Below, one piece after another: positions 36,301 to 53,300 of a stretch of 64,000 nt of DNA (the first letter of the stretch is position 1; each line of letters opens with the position of its first letter). A program made the position numbers and the translations under genes. The DNA is taken from NCBI GenBank assembly GCA_003952965.2, contig CM025856.1, positions 2,373,127 through 2,437,126 on the forward strand, in the 5' to 3' direction. Origin of the DNA: Morella rubra (taxonomy: Eukaryota > Streptophyta > Magnoliopsida > Fagales > Myricaceae). The notes under the pieces were generated by a model that had not been told where the DNA came from, did not search any database, and worked only from the letters and a program-made list of their open reading frames with translations.

Positions 36301-39300
36301 GCAACGGTACCATTGTACTTGAAGGAATCTACGAAGGTCGACCAGTTGCCGTTAAACGTCTTGTCCATGCCCATAACGATGTCGCTTTTAAAGAAATTCA
36401 GAATCTTATTGCATCAGACCGACATCTGAACATTGTTCGGTGGTATGGGGTGGAATACGATCAAGATTTTGTCTATCTTGCCTTGGAGCGTTGTACCTGT
36501 AGCTTGGACGATTTGATACATGTTTATTCAGATTGTTCCCAAGACCGAGTTGTCAAGGAGGGACAAGCTACGAGAGATATGATAGAGTATGAAGCACGCC
36601 TAGACTCACTAAAGGATATTATGTCAGGCATCAGTTTTTGGAAAGCAGATGGCCATCCATCACCTCTATTATTAAAACTGATGAGGTTAGTTTGGTCCTT
36701 CTACCCTTTTTATATGATAGTATTGGTTGACCTATCAAAATAAAGGAGAAACAATGGAGCATTGATAAAAATAAATGAAACGGTGGTCCTTGTTTTCGGT
36801 TAAGATGATTCCTTGCACCATTGCCATGAAGTGTATTTGTGTTTGTTTTTAGGCTTAATTATCGCTAAAGTCCCTGTAGTACTGACTTTCAACAAATCAA
36901 TCATTAGGGTACAACTTTGATGAACGGATTCTTGTGGTTCAATTTTTCAGACATATAGGTCCTTCCATCCACCAAAAGTTGGCCGATTAACGGAAGATTG
37001 ACATAAGGTCAAGGTCAGGATGTCCATTATCTGGATTGGATAGTCTATCTCGGACCCTGTCTCTACTAGTGGGCTACCATTTGGTTGTGGGAGGGCCTAT
37101 ATGTCTGAAAAATAAACCATAGGACCGGCCTATCTTTTCAAAGTTGTATCCCGAGAACTGATTTTTTAAAAGTCAATGTGAGGGATTATATTTGTAATTA
37201 ATCCTTGTTTTTATATGTTGTCTACTTTTATTCCTATCTGACATAACTACCAAGTGGTGTTTCTGCTGATTTGCATGTCTACTTGCTGCTGCAAACCTAG
37301 AACACTTATTTGTGACCTTCCATGGCTGGTTCTTGTTAGTTATTGTATGAGAAAGACGTTGGGATAAACCCACGCGTGGCATTGCAATTCTTTTGAATTG
37401 CTAAGAATATGCCTCAAGTGTCTCAACTGCTGGTTGATTCAGTTGTTAGTTATTGTATGAGAAAGACGGGATAAACCCATGGCATTGCAATTCTTTTGAA
37501 TTAATATTTTTTTTTTCAATGGTTTAAATATGCCTTCATGCCTGTCAAGATCCATGTGATCACAAGTGTAAACGAAGTGCTCCTGTCCAATTTTCAACTT
37601 CAGTTGGCCTTTTTTTTTCTGATGCACATTATTTGGATTGGTTAGCATCTTCGTAACCCTTAATCTTGTCTTTGTGACACAGGGATGTAGTTTTGGGGCT
37701 AGTGCATTTGCATGAATTAGGAATAATTCATCGGGACCTAAAGCCTCAAAATGTCTTGATAATCAGGGAAAGATCTTTATGTGCAAAGCTTTCTGATATG
37801 GGCATCAGCAAGCGCCTTGTTGGGGATATGTCTTCCTTGGGTCATCATGTTACTGGCAAGCACTCTTTCCTAGTTATTTTGTCAATGAGTTTCCTTTCAT
37901 GTAAAGATCTCCTACATGCATGACTTATGCTGGCGATCATGTGATGGGTTTGATATAATCTATGCTTTGGTCTAACCACTCCCATTTGTTAACCTTTCCT
38001 TTTGGTCTATTAAGCCTCCTTTTTAGAATCCACTTTGTTGAACTTCATACTTTTGATAAATTAGGTGATTTGGTGGCAAAATGTTTCATGTGCATTGTGG
38101 ATTGTTTATCCTAGTTAGCTATTTGCATATTCTGAATTATCTTTGTAACTATTAGCTTAATGTATAATGACTTTCTACAGGTTGTGGCAGTTCTGGTTGG
38201 CAGGCACCAGAACAACTTCTTCATGGACGGGAAACACGTGCTGTAGACTTGTTTAGTTTAGGTTGTGTCCTTTTTTTCTGCATTACTAGAGGTAGGCATC
38301 CATTTGGTGATCGTCTTGAGCGTGATATCAACATTGTGAAGAACCAAATGGACCTCTTTTTGCTGGAAAATGTTCCTGAAGGTTTGGATCTTGTTTCTCG
38401 TTTATTGAACTTCAATGCTGAATTGAGGTGAGTGTTCCTTTGCTTTGATATGCTCTCTTAACATTTTCTTCTTCTGGGTAGGCAATGCTGCTTTTTTTTT
38501 TTTTACCATGTTGTGGATGGTCTTCCTGTTATTCCTTGAGTACTGGAAAATCATTCTGGCTTAGGTTTCCTTAGGATGATTGGTTGCTGGACTATGCTTT
38601 TTGACTAAACTTATTTGTGTTTGACTAGGGCGGTGCTTCAATTCCCGATCTAAGATTAATGAATTTATTATATTTTTCCGTAGCATTTGAAGGCACAAAT
38701 CCAGAACCAACTAACTTGCCTACATCTAGTCTACTTTATGTGTTGAAGTATGGACACATTATGATTGATCTTGACCTCCAACAGCCTTTTACACTTCCAT
38801 GCTAAATTTTCTGTGGGGCCCCGTCAGTAGCTGGGCAGTCTAATCACAAATTGCTGGTTTCGAATGTACTAAATTTTGAGAAAATTCAAATGATGTGCTT
38901 TCCTTGTTCAGTTTTCAATTCCCAATGATTGTAAATTTCTTGAGGTAGAGTTCTCATCTTGAATTCATTGTGCACACAAAGAATCCATCTGTGGTTGATT
39001 GTTCCATTAGTCATTGGTACATGCGCACATCTGAGCTTTGCGCCAAGTCCAATTAAATGTTGATGTTGTACATGATATATCCTAAAATATATACACATAT
39101 ATGTAGTATGTATGTTTTGTGATATTTTCATTCAGGAAATTCTTTTTTCTCTCAGACCAAGGGCGTCAGAGGTGTTGCACCATCCTTTATTCTGGAGTTC
39201 GGAGACGAGGCTGTCTTTTCTTCGAGATGCTAGTGACCGGGTTGAATTGGAAGACTGGGAGACTGATTCTCAACTCTTGAAAGCATTAGAAAGTATTGGA

Positions 39301-40789
39301 ACAGTGGCACTTGGTACGAAATGGGATCAAAAGATGGAACCTGCATTTATCAGTAATATTGGGTATTATAGAAGGTATAGGTTTGATAGCGTTCGAGACT
39401 TATTGCGTGTCATGCGAAACAAGTTGAATCATTATGGAGAACTTCCTAAAGAAATTCAGGTTTGTTTCTTGAACTAAGAATGATATATTGTTTTGTTGGT
39501 TTTGTTGAGCCAAGACTATTGAAAGGTTGACTAGTGCATGAGTGGCAGTGGATTATGTTAAGCCAAGCAGCTCACTTGGCTTAGTTTTTTTATATGATAA
39601 GATACATTTATGAAATAGGTTGAAAAAAAGCAATCCTATCCCTTCAAAACAACCATCAAAGTACATCCAAATCCCATATATTGATGCATGATTTGCGGTG
39701 CTTATAAATACAGAAACATTATCTGTGTACACAGTAATACAAATGCTATGGTATTCATTTTTTGGTGTTGCTATAATCCTTTCAAGACAGTTGTTTTCAT
39801 GGAACTCAATTTTGTAGGTTTATCATGTATCGAACAAAAGGGTTGAATAGTGGTCCTATGGAAGTTCATACCAGATTTCTTGTTCAAGAATTCATACTTA
39901 GTACTCCCTAAAGTTCACACCTTTTGCAATCCACACCACATTGCATTCTTAAACTACCCCTTAATCTTACCGGAGCGTGTAAATTATTATGTTTTGGTAG
40001 CTTGAGGATGCAATGTGATGAAGTCTCTAGTACGAAGGAGAGATTGCAAACGACGTGATAATTTGGGATATAAAGTGTAATTGTTTCTCTTTTTACAAGC
40101 AAAGTCACATAAGTCAACCTGCAGTCCTTTCTTTAAATGGGTTGAGATATTGACCATTGCAGGCCCGATTGGGTAGTTTCAGAGTCCACTTTGAAACTGC
40201 CATTATGAGATTGATTGGCCTCAGTAAGAACATCTAGCCTTGGTTACATAGGCCAATTAGGATTAGGTGTATTATCATCTTGGATGACTTTGTTAATTAT
40301 TAGGTTCCGACTAGGTTTCCTCCATGCAATGTTCAAGTAGGGAACACTGCTTTCCTAGAGGTGATTCATATTTTTGGGTGTTCTAGTTCGTGATTTTAAA
40401 TTTTTATTTTTGGGGGGGGACTAAATAAATTATTTCCATACGCTAATAGCTTAACGCTTTTGAGTGTTTGTGAACGATTGGTTCCTGCTCCAATCAAAAA
40501 GTTTATTTTCTGTTTGTCGCATATTGGTGATGACAGTGATTAGGATATCTCTAGATTCAATTTAGCTATTTCAGGTGAGTTTCCTATTTTCTGATTTCTG
40601 TACCTATATGTAGCTGATGTCTATCTATCATGGTTATTTCAGGAGCTCTTAGGACCAGTTCCTGAAGGATACGATAGCTACTTTGCAAGTCGATTTCCGA
40701 GACTCTTGATGGAAGTATATAAAGTTGTTTGCGAATATTGTAGCGCCGAGGAATGGTTTCAGAAGTATTTCAAAACCAATCTTGATTAG
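33351..40789 (+). CDS. IRE1: Unfolded-protein sensor, protein kinase/endoribonuclease IRE1
   Basis: Seven exons: 33351-33499, 34313-34547, 35340-36685, 37683-37855, 38181-38427, 39156-39459 and 40643-40789; phases agree, 866 residues. It starts with a signal peptide (MKYHFILGACVFLFFAISVL). A lumenal sensor with STALIAGLDGTVHLVE and GSKKTTVFEVDLRTGKL follows. One membrane segment lies near residues 370-390 (LSIILFTIIVVWTLVV). The cytosolic kinase has GKGSNGTIV, VAVKRLV, HRDLKPQNVL (near 594) and SDMGISK, with DMG in place of DFG as known for IRE1. GSSGWQAPEQLL follows. The C-terminal KEN RNase domain spans WDQKMEPAFISNIGYYR to VCEYCSAEEWF. In plants the RNase splices bZIP60 mRNA during ER stress (family knowledge). 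The intron after exon 4 starts with GC. Intron 1 has a G run of about 21; intron 3 carries a small Mutator-like element. Confidence 0.95.
36852..37204. mobile_element. Small Mutator-like MITE in IRE1 intron 3
   Basis: A 353 bp insert has inverted ends of roughly 105 bp. The left end reads GGCTTAATTATCGCTAAAGT; the reverse complement of the right end reads GGATTAATTACAAATATAAT. Both share GGGATACAACTTTGA-like text and TTTTTCAGACATATAGG. A perfect 9 bp target duplication TTGTTTTTA lies at 36843-36851 and 37205-37213. It has no coding capacity. Confidence 0.82.
37335..37502. repeat. Direct repeat pair in IRE1 intron 3
   Basis: The phrase TTAGTTATTGTATGAGAAAG occurs at about 37338 and 37446. Both copies are followed by GGATAAACCCA and GGCATTGCAATTCTTTTGAA. 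The copies are about 60 bp long and 108 bp apart; the first has small insertions. Confidence 0.7.
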
Positions 40790-41521
40790 CACTTTGGCGA
40801 CTTTCTGAAGGATTAAAAACAATCTGTGGCGACATTTGTAGCTTAGATATTGACTTGTGGCATTGATATCTCAACTAGCCATCCTTAACATGTTATGGTG
40901 TAAATAGACCTGTAATCTATTAATTAATAAGATTTCCATCAATTCATTTTCATTGCATTTGCTGTCGCAGTAGGGTTAGAAATTGAGCCACTCTGTCGCA
41001 TTGATGGCTCTTTTTGTTCTTAAGGTTCATTTGAGGGTTTTTTTTTTTTTTTTGTGAATTTTAATCCAAAATTATGAGAGCCAAGAAAAGACATATAACT
41101 AGAAACAAAGAGAAGAGGATTTTAAATTATTCAAGTCAATTCTGACTTCAATTTCTAGAGATTTACAGAGATCTAAAACAAAGGTAATCAAGGGCAGGAA
41201 CAAATTTTTATTTTTAGGAAAGAAGACAGTCCTTCCGAATTTTATTTAAAACTCTATTTGACAGAGAAAAATATAAAATCAAAATCACAACTGAGAGAAT
41301 TCTAATAAAATATGGATGTGTGATTTTTTTTTTCTTCTCTTTCTGGAGAAATCTGCTGATGATAATTCCTGCATAGGACATATATAAAATTTGCCCAAAA
41401 AGATGTACCAGCAGAAAACTGGCACACTTAGATGACAAGTGCCAATATTTACAATTACGATTTGGATAAAGTCTCTATAAGAACATATGTTGTGCAGAAG
41501 TAGATCAAGGGGTGGATGTAT
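40790..41521. other. Convergent 3' intergenic region
   Basis: Between the IRE1 stop and the receptor stop. It contains a T run at about 41039-41054 and AT-rich text, with no gene. It should hold both 3' untranslated regions. Confidence 0.5.
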
Positions 41522-45380
<3,859 letters not shown>

Positions 45381-46913
45381 GGTGAATTGCCTGATTTGTT
45401 TTAATGATTAGAAACCCCAACTCCTCCCCTTTCTCTGCCACAACACAAAACTATATCATCAAGAAATGAGCCATTCGATTAGAAACTCTAGTTCTACACA
45501 CTCACGTATTCCAATTCAATATCAGATTTAGCGTTTGTCTAAGCCACATATCAATGAATTACCTAAGAGGAGGAAACAAATTAAGACTTAGAATAAGCTC
45601 ACAATGTGCAAATTCAAGCTGAAATTTTGAGCTTCTAATATAAGCAATGAATATCGAGATATGAAAATGATGTACAAGCAAAAACAAGAAGAAGCATGGA
45701 AGTAATGACTAACACGAGCTCAAAACCAAGTGTCTTCTCTGCCCAATAGCCAAAAACTGAAAAGATCCCAGGGAAGTAACAAGACAAATTCAACCAGGAA
45801 CAAAACATAGCGAAGCAAATAAAACCTATCAGAGTGGAAGCAGAAGGGTAATAGTTCAAGGAATCAAGGGGAAAATCTACAGGTAAAAGACAAACTTTGA
45901 TACAAGAGAGTGAAAAGCAAAAGAAAGGACATAATAAGTGGGATTACTATAAGCGCTGATGTTACAGAAAGCAAGGGGATAAGAGAAATCTCGAGAAGTC
46001 CAGAAAAAAGATTCCAACTTACACAGGAGCATATTTAGCAGCCATTCTAGAAGCACAGCAGAAATTCGAAAAAAGACCGTTAACACTTTGTCTAGAACCA
46101 TGGATCTTTCGAGGCAAAGAAAAAGAACTAAAGAAACAGCTGACAAACGACTACCAATATAATATCAACGAGTTCGTGCTTTTCTCACTTGCACACTGCA
46201 TGAGAGTTTGAAGTGGTAGTGGTGTGGTTGCCACTGTCTCGCTATTTTTTATTGTATGGTGTGGGGATGGTTTCTGACTGTCCACACCAGGATATGGGAT
46301 TGAACATGAGGATTGCGGGACAAGGAAAGGAAAGGGACACCACCGGCCCAGATGAGAGATGATGAGAATTAACAGACGAATATCTACTGCTGAAATGGCT
46401 AGTGGTGGACCTCCATTATTCGCAAGATGCGCATACAATTCTCGTGCGGCTGAAAAAGGTTGCACACTAACTAAAGTCTAAAGACAATGATGATGTGGTA
46501 GAAAAGTCTACCACAAAAATGTATATTAAATCCACATAATCCTCCATAAAATAAAAAACTCTCTGCTTTTCCTAATTAATTATGTTCTAAAAATGGAAGG
46601 ATAACCCCTTAATGCTACCTTGGGCAAAGCTAACCCCCAGGCCCCGGGTTTAGAAAATGTACGAGGAACAATGAATAGCTTTTGGACCCCCGTGCCCAAA
46701 AGATGCATAGGTTTTGTTGTTGGACCGCAATCTATGAGTTGTCTCAGCCAGACAAAAAATGGTGGAACTTTTATGCTTTCGTGAGATCCTTCCCGACACT
46801 AAAAAGTGCCTACTTCCAACCTAAAAGGCCAACATCCGATGTGCTTCCCCACAACAGAATGGATCGCTTACACCGGGGATTGGGAAATCAGGACAAAGGA
46901 AAGGGAAAGTACT
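45381..46913. promoter_or_regulatory. Upstream region of the receptor gene up to the gap
   Basis: No recognisable protein gene. The part near 45400-46200 probably includes the leader and possibly a leader intron of the receptor gene. The short frames at 45635-46465 look incidental. Sequence at 46680-46913 is less AT-rich and runs into the gap; it could be the edge of another gene or element but shows no family motif. Confidence 0.4.
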
Positions 46914-47913
46914 NNNNNNNNNNNNNNNNNNNNNNNNNNNNNNNNNNNNNNNNNNNNNNNNNNNNNNNNNNNNNNNNNNNNNNNNNNNNNNNNNNNNNNN
47001 NNNNNNNNNNNNNNNNNNNNNNNNNNNNNNNNNNNNNNNNNNNNNNNNNNNNNNNNNNNNNNNNNNNNNNNNNNNNNNNNNNNNNNNNNNNNNNNNNNNN
47101 NNNNNNNNNNNNNNNNNNNNNNNNNNNNNNNNNNNNNNNNNNNNNNNNNNNNNNNNNNNNNNNNNNNNNNNNNNNNNNNNNNNNNNNNNNNNNNNNNNNN
47201 NNNNNNNNNNNNNNNNNNNNNNNNNNNNNNNNNNNNNNNNNNNNNNNNNNNNNNNNNNNNNNNNNNNNNNNNNNNNNNNNNNNNNNNNNNNNNNNNNNNN
47301 NNNNNNNNNNNNNNNNNNNNNNNNNNNNNNNNNNNNNNNNNNNNNNNNNNNNNNNNNNNNNNNNNNNNNNNNNNNNNNNNNNNNNNNNNNNNNNNNNNNN
47401 NNNNNNNNNNNNNNNNNNNNNNNNNNNNNNNNNNNNNNNNNNNNNNNNNNNNNNNNNNNNNNNNNNNNNNNNNNNNNNNNNNNNNNNNNNNNNNNNNNNN
47501 NNNNNNNNNNNNNNNNNNNNNNNNNNNNNNNNNNNNNNNNNNNNNNNNNNNNNNNNNNNNNNNNNNNNNNNNNNNNNNNNNNNNNNNNNNNNNNNNNNNN
47601 NNNNNNNNNNNNNNNNNNNNNNNNNNNNNNNNNNNNNNNNNNNNNNNNNNNNNNNNNNNNNNNNNNNNNNNNNNNNNNNNNNNNNNNNNNNNNNNNNNNN
47701 NNNNNNNNNNNNNNNNNNNNNNNNNNNNNNNNNNNNNNNNNNNNNNNNNNNNNNNNNNNNNNNNNNNNNNNNNNNNNNNNNNNNNNNNNNNNNNNNNNNN
47801 NNNNNNNNNNNNNNNNNNNNNNNNNNNNNNNNNNNNNNNNNNNNNNNNNNNNNNNNNNNNNNNNNNNNNNNNNNNNNNNNNNNNNNNNNNNNNNNNNNNN
47901 NNNNNNNNNNNNN
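46914..47913. other. Assembly gap, exactly 1000 N
   Basis: A run of exactly 1000 undetermined bases, so the size is probably a placeholder. It lies at the outer edge of the duplicated b5 reductase sequence, a place where assemblers typically break. Confidence 0.99.
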
Positions 47914-49244
47914 ATGTAATGACAGATATTAGTCTCTAATCATAAATTTTGGATTTGGACATGGGTGCGGAATAAAATCAAAACTAAGTGAAAGATTTTT
48001 GAAATTGATTGGAGACAGTTTTCGGGCCAGGGGGTTGGGGCATGTCCAAAGTTTAAGTCGACCCAAAAGTCCACGGCACGATGTTCGTCCATGGGGTGAT
48101 CAACAGTACGTCTTGAACTAACACCCCCCACAGACCAATAGCCAATTTTTATTCTCTAATCTCTCTCTCTCTCCTCAGGAGTTTATGGGAAAAAAAGGTT
48201 CTTTTTTTTCAATATATGAAAGAAAAACATAACTCTAAGGGCTAATGTCATAGCTCGAAAGTTAGAAAACGTAAATTGTCGGTTTCATGTTAGGGGGCAA
48301 GATTGACTCTAGGGTTGAGCCAGAACTATCTTAAAATCAAACCTAATCGGAAGATTTGTTAAAACTTTTACTGACAAACAATGCTTGAAATTTGATCTAC
48401 GTAGTGAGATTTTTTACAATTTCCTATCCAAATTGCATAGTAAAGTTCAGAAAGAGATATACACAACAAGTAGACCGTACACTATTTAATGTTGTCTATA
48501 TTTGTCTATATAAAATTTCGGACAATATGGATCCTACAATGAAGTCTATTTATTACGTCTATTTCTCTTTGAACCATGTAATTCGAATGAGAAATTACAG
48601 AAGATCCTGATTCTAATTAATCTACAGGATTAGGCCTGGTACATAATTCAATCTATGTCTTAGTTAAGCCCAGAGTCCATGATTCTTTTCTTTTTTGTGC
48701 CTAAATGAAAGTAAGTTTCCAACCAAAACGCTCTTTGACCAAGTTCAAATTATTTCTTATTCGTTTCGATGATATTATTTATTAAAAAAAAAATCACAAT
48801 ATCAGGTGTCCAATGGTATACCATAATTTCACATTATCCGTAAAATTCCAGGATTATTTTTTTTATCTCCCGAACTTGAAACATCCTTTTATAATATGAA
48901 AACCAAAAAGAAAATAATCAGCCGTTGGTTTTAGTAAGTTCCCAGACCAACTACTAGATAGACGACCCACGACTTATTAGTTAACGCGGTGCAAAAGTAG
49001 AAAGTCCATGAACGCGGTGGTCGCCAATGTGCGACCAGTCTACATTGTCTCCCTCAATAGGACATTGTTACGTTAAGAATATATATGAAAATAAAATAAA
49101 ATAAGCTTTCAAATCAAGTCATGACATATGGAGTGACTATAAGTTCTATTGACGTGTTAAATATAGAAAGAATTAATTAGTATAGACATGCACGCGTGTA
49201 CATTTTATCAATCCCACTCTTGCAATTTGACAGGAACCATTAAA
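47914..49244. repeat. Duplicated downstream flank of the b5 reductase exon set (copy 2)
   Basis: Text from 47914 matches 57255 onward (CAGATATTAGTCTC, GTTTTCGGGCCAGG, AGTCCACGGCACGATGTTCG). From 48070 it also matches 50318 onward almost base for base. No gene is visible. It contains the dispersed block CAATTCGAATGAGAAATTAC-like at about 48580-48600. Confidence 0.8.
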
Positions 49245-50317
49245 TCAGAACTCGAACTGCATATCTGATGTGTATCCAAGTGCGTTAAGGTGGTCTTCCA
49301 TGGCCTTGTTCATGGCTGGTGGGCCACACCTCAGTATCTGCGAATAAGTAAGAGTTTTAGGCGGCGTGTGAGATCAAGTGTCATAACAACAAACTCCCGT
49401 GCAACTTTTCCATTAGAGGTTGGAAACCAACCTGGATATCTGGGGCTGGTGCTGGGCAATGAGTTTGAATCATCTCCTTCGTTATAAACCCAGTGCCACC
49501 ATTCCATGCCGTAGGAGGCTGGCAATTATATATGATAGAGAGTGAGCATCAGCGATAAATCTTTTGGTACTGAACAGTACTAGTAAAACATAAGTTGCAG
49601 ACCACAATCAAGACTAGTTTTACAGGCAAGATGGATGGTTAATTTTCCTGTATTTCTTGGGGCAAGCTGCTGCAACTATTCGAGGTGAAGGACTCGAGGA
49701 TTAAAACTCTCTTACTTATCTCCAATTTGATTAGTCATTGATTGAGTAGTATTGCATGCATATGAAAATTTCAAGATATGCCCACCAGTTGCCTAAAAAT
49801 AATAATAATAACAATAAAATTCCAGATGTGTCTTTACTGACATTGACAGATTTGTACACCGAGAGCATATCTTCCACAAGGGTTACCAAAATGAGCGCAG
49901 CAATTAAGATGGAAAGAAATTTGAAAGGATTGTCATGGCAATATTGAAACCGACCTGTTCCAAAACATAGTAGACCTTCAAACGGTTAGGGAACTTGCTA
50001 GCAAATGAATCTAGCTCTTCCTGCAGAAAGTCCGGAGCAAATGCATTGTGATCATTAGTACACCAGCCATCAGGTACAATTAGAGTTTGGAGAAAAGAGA
50101 AAAGCTTTATAGACATATATCTGACTTGATCTGGTATGCATATATGTAGATGTTCATAGTCTTTTGTGCATGCATATTTTTGTAGCCTGCAAGACTTGAA
50201 GTGCTGGTTGATATAGAAAAGAGAATGCATGAAAATTTAATTATTACTTCAAATGGGAAATATTAAACTGGAACTCCAGATCAGGAGTTTTACAACTGTT
50301 TATCTTCTTGGAATGCA
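48070..50317. repeat. Tandem duplication unit, distal copy (intact exons 7-9)
   Basis: This unit and the next (50318-52449) are direct tandem copies. Both start GTCCACGGCACGATGTTCG and end CTGTTTATCTTCTT followed by GGAATGCA or AGAATGCA. At the outer borders the text diverges at once (AAAAGT on the left, GCAGTTCAGAGG on the right), leaving a shared AGT as junction microhomology. The unit carries exons 7-9 of CBR1 plus about 1.2 kb of 3' flank. Confidence 0.9.
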
Positions 50318-53300
50318 GTCCACGGCACGATGTTCGTCCATGGGGTGATCAACAGTACGTCTTGAACTAACACCCCCCACAGACCAATAGCCAATTTTTA
50401 TTCTCTAATCTCTCTCTCTCTCCTCAGGAGTTTATGGGAAAAAAAGGTTCTTTTTTTTCAATATATGAAAGAAAAACATAACTCTAAGGGCTAATGTCAT
50501 AGCTCGAAAGTTAGAAAACGTAAATTGTCGGTTTCATGTTAGGGGGCAAGATTGACTCTAGGGTTGAGCCAGAACTATCTTAAAATCAAACCTAATCGGA
50601 AGATTTGTTAAAACTTTTACTGACAAACAATGCTTGAAATTTGATCTACGTAGTGAGATTTTTTACAATTTCCTATCCAAATTGCATAGTAAAGTTCAGA
50701 AAGAGATATACACAACAAGTAGACCTACACTATTTAATGTTGTCTATATTTGCCTATATAAAATTTCGGACAATATGGATCCTAAATGAAGTCTATTTGT
50801 TACATTTATTTCTCTTTGAACCATGCAATTCGAATGAGAAATTACAGAGGATCCTGATTCTAATTAATCTACAGGATTAGGCCTGGTACATAATTCAACC
50901 TACGTCTTAGTCAAGCCCAAAGTCCACGATTCTTTTCTTCTTTGTACCTAAATGAAAGTAAGTCTCCAACCAAAACGCTCTTTGACTAAGTTCAAATTAT
51001 TTCTTATTCGTTTCGATGATATTATTTTTAAAAAAAAAATCACATATCAGGTGTCCAATGGTATACCATAATTTCACATTATCCGTAAAATTCCAGGATT
51101 ATTTTTTTTATCTCCCGAACTTGAAACCTCCTTTTATAATCTGAAAACCAAAAAGAAAATAATCAGCCGTTGGTTTTAGTAAGTTCCTAGACCAACTACT
51201 AGATAGACGACCCACGACTTATAGTTAACGCTGTGTAAAAGTAGGAAGTCCATGAACGCGGTGGTCACAATGTGCGAGCAGTCTACATTGTCTCCCTCAA
51301 TAGGACATTGTTACATTAAGAATATATATGAAAATAAAATAAAATAAGCTTTCAAATCAAGTCATGACATATGGAGTGACTATAAGTTCTATTGACGTGT
51401 TAAATATAGAAAGAATTAATTAGTATAGACATGCACGCGTGTACATTTTATCAATCCCACTCTTGCAATTTGACAGGAACCATTAAATCAGAACTCGAAC
51501 TGCATATCTGATGTGTATCCAAGTGCGTTAAGGTGGCTTCCATGCCTTGTTCATGGCTGGTGGGCCACACCTCAGTATCTGCGAATAAGTAGAGTTTTAG
51601 GCGGCGTGTGAGGTCAAGTGTCAAACAACAAACTCTGTGCAACTTTTCCATTAGAGTTTGGAAACCAACCTGGATATCTGGGGCTGGTGCTGGGCAATGA
51701 GTTTGAATCATCTCCTTCGTTATAAACCCAGTGCCACCATTCCATGCCGTAGGAGGCTGGCAATTATATATGATAGAGAGTGAGCATCAGCGATAAATCT
51801 TTTGGTACTGATCAGCTACAGTACTAGTAAGACACAAGTTGCAGACCACAATCATGACTAGTTTTACAGGCAAGATGGATGGTTAATTTTCCTGTCTTTC
51901 TTGGGGCAAGCTGGTGCAACTATTCGAGGTGAAGGACTCGAGGATTAAAACCCTATTACTTATCTCCAATCTGATTAGTCATTGATTGAGTAGTATTGCA
52001 TGCATATGAAAATTTCAAGAGTAGATACTGACATTGACAGATTTGTACACCGAGAGCATATCTTCCACAAGGGTTACCAAAATGAGCACAGCAATTAAGA
52101 TGGAAAGAAATTTGAAAGGACTGTCTTGGCAATATTGGAACCGACCTGTTCCAAAACATAGTAGACCTTCAAACGGTTAGGGAACTTGCTTTGCAAATGA
52201 ATCTAGCTCTTCCTGCAGAAAGTCCGGAGCAAATGCATTCTCATCATTAGTACATCAGCAATCAGGTACAATTAGAGTTTGGAGAAAAGAGAAAAGCTTT
52301 CTAGACATACATCTGACTTGATCTGGTATGTATATATGTATATGATTATGGTCTTTTGTGCATGCATATTTTTGTAGCCTGCTAGATAATATTAAACTCT
52401 TGGGAACTCAAGATCAGGAGTTTTACAACTGTTTATCTTCTTAGAATGCAGTTCAGAGGTTCATTTCCCATATTTTTTTTTTTTCCTCATAGAATGATTC
52501 ATAGGGGTTGTTCTCTTTAACACTATAGAAGTCCAGAACTGTTCCACTGAGCTCTATTAGTGCTTGTAAAAAGGTGGATTTGTATTGAGTGTTCAAAGAT
52601 TTAGACAAATTACTGTTACTGATTTGAGATTAAGAGTTGCTTCATCCTAACAATTTTCTTATAAAAGAAGCATGTCGGGAGAAAGGATTTGTATAAAGAC
52701 AAATTATGCAAAGTGACGGCTTGATTTAAAGAAACAAATTAATGTTCCACACGTCATTTAATGAGCTAAACCAGTCTCCTCACCTCATTAAATGGTGGCC
52801 AGTCTTAAAACGTTGGATTTGTTTTTTAATCACAATCATCACTTTGTATGGCTTTGCACAATTTTCTTTGCACAAAATCTGTTCTCTACTGTCAAAGCTG
52901 AGGCATTGTACGATTGATGAACCATCTGTTTAGTTCAGCTAACGTTTCCAATTCATCCAGAAAAAATTATATATGATTTTATACAGAAGTAGATGTAGAT
53001 CCACAGATACGAGTGAATTGATACATAAGGGTGAACGTGAAGAAATTACCTTCAACATTGTATCATCGACACTGACATTGGCGTAAATCAGATGCACATT
53101 GGTCTTATCTTTTGGGTTTTCTAGTATGGCTCGAATGAGCTGGAGCCAAAGAAAAGATGGAACCGTGGAAACAAATTAAAGAAAAGAAAGATTGATATAA
53201 GAACATTGAAACCAACAAATAGATAAGAAGAAGCAGAAGTTCTTGCTTTCTAAATGCTCAAATATGTACCTGAAACATTGGGCAAATGCCGGAGCCACCA

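Noticed and set aside
46682..47939. Two long open frames of about 377-416 codons
   Set aside because: They run through 1000 N bases; only about 77 real codons exist and they match no family.
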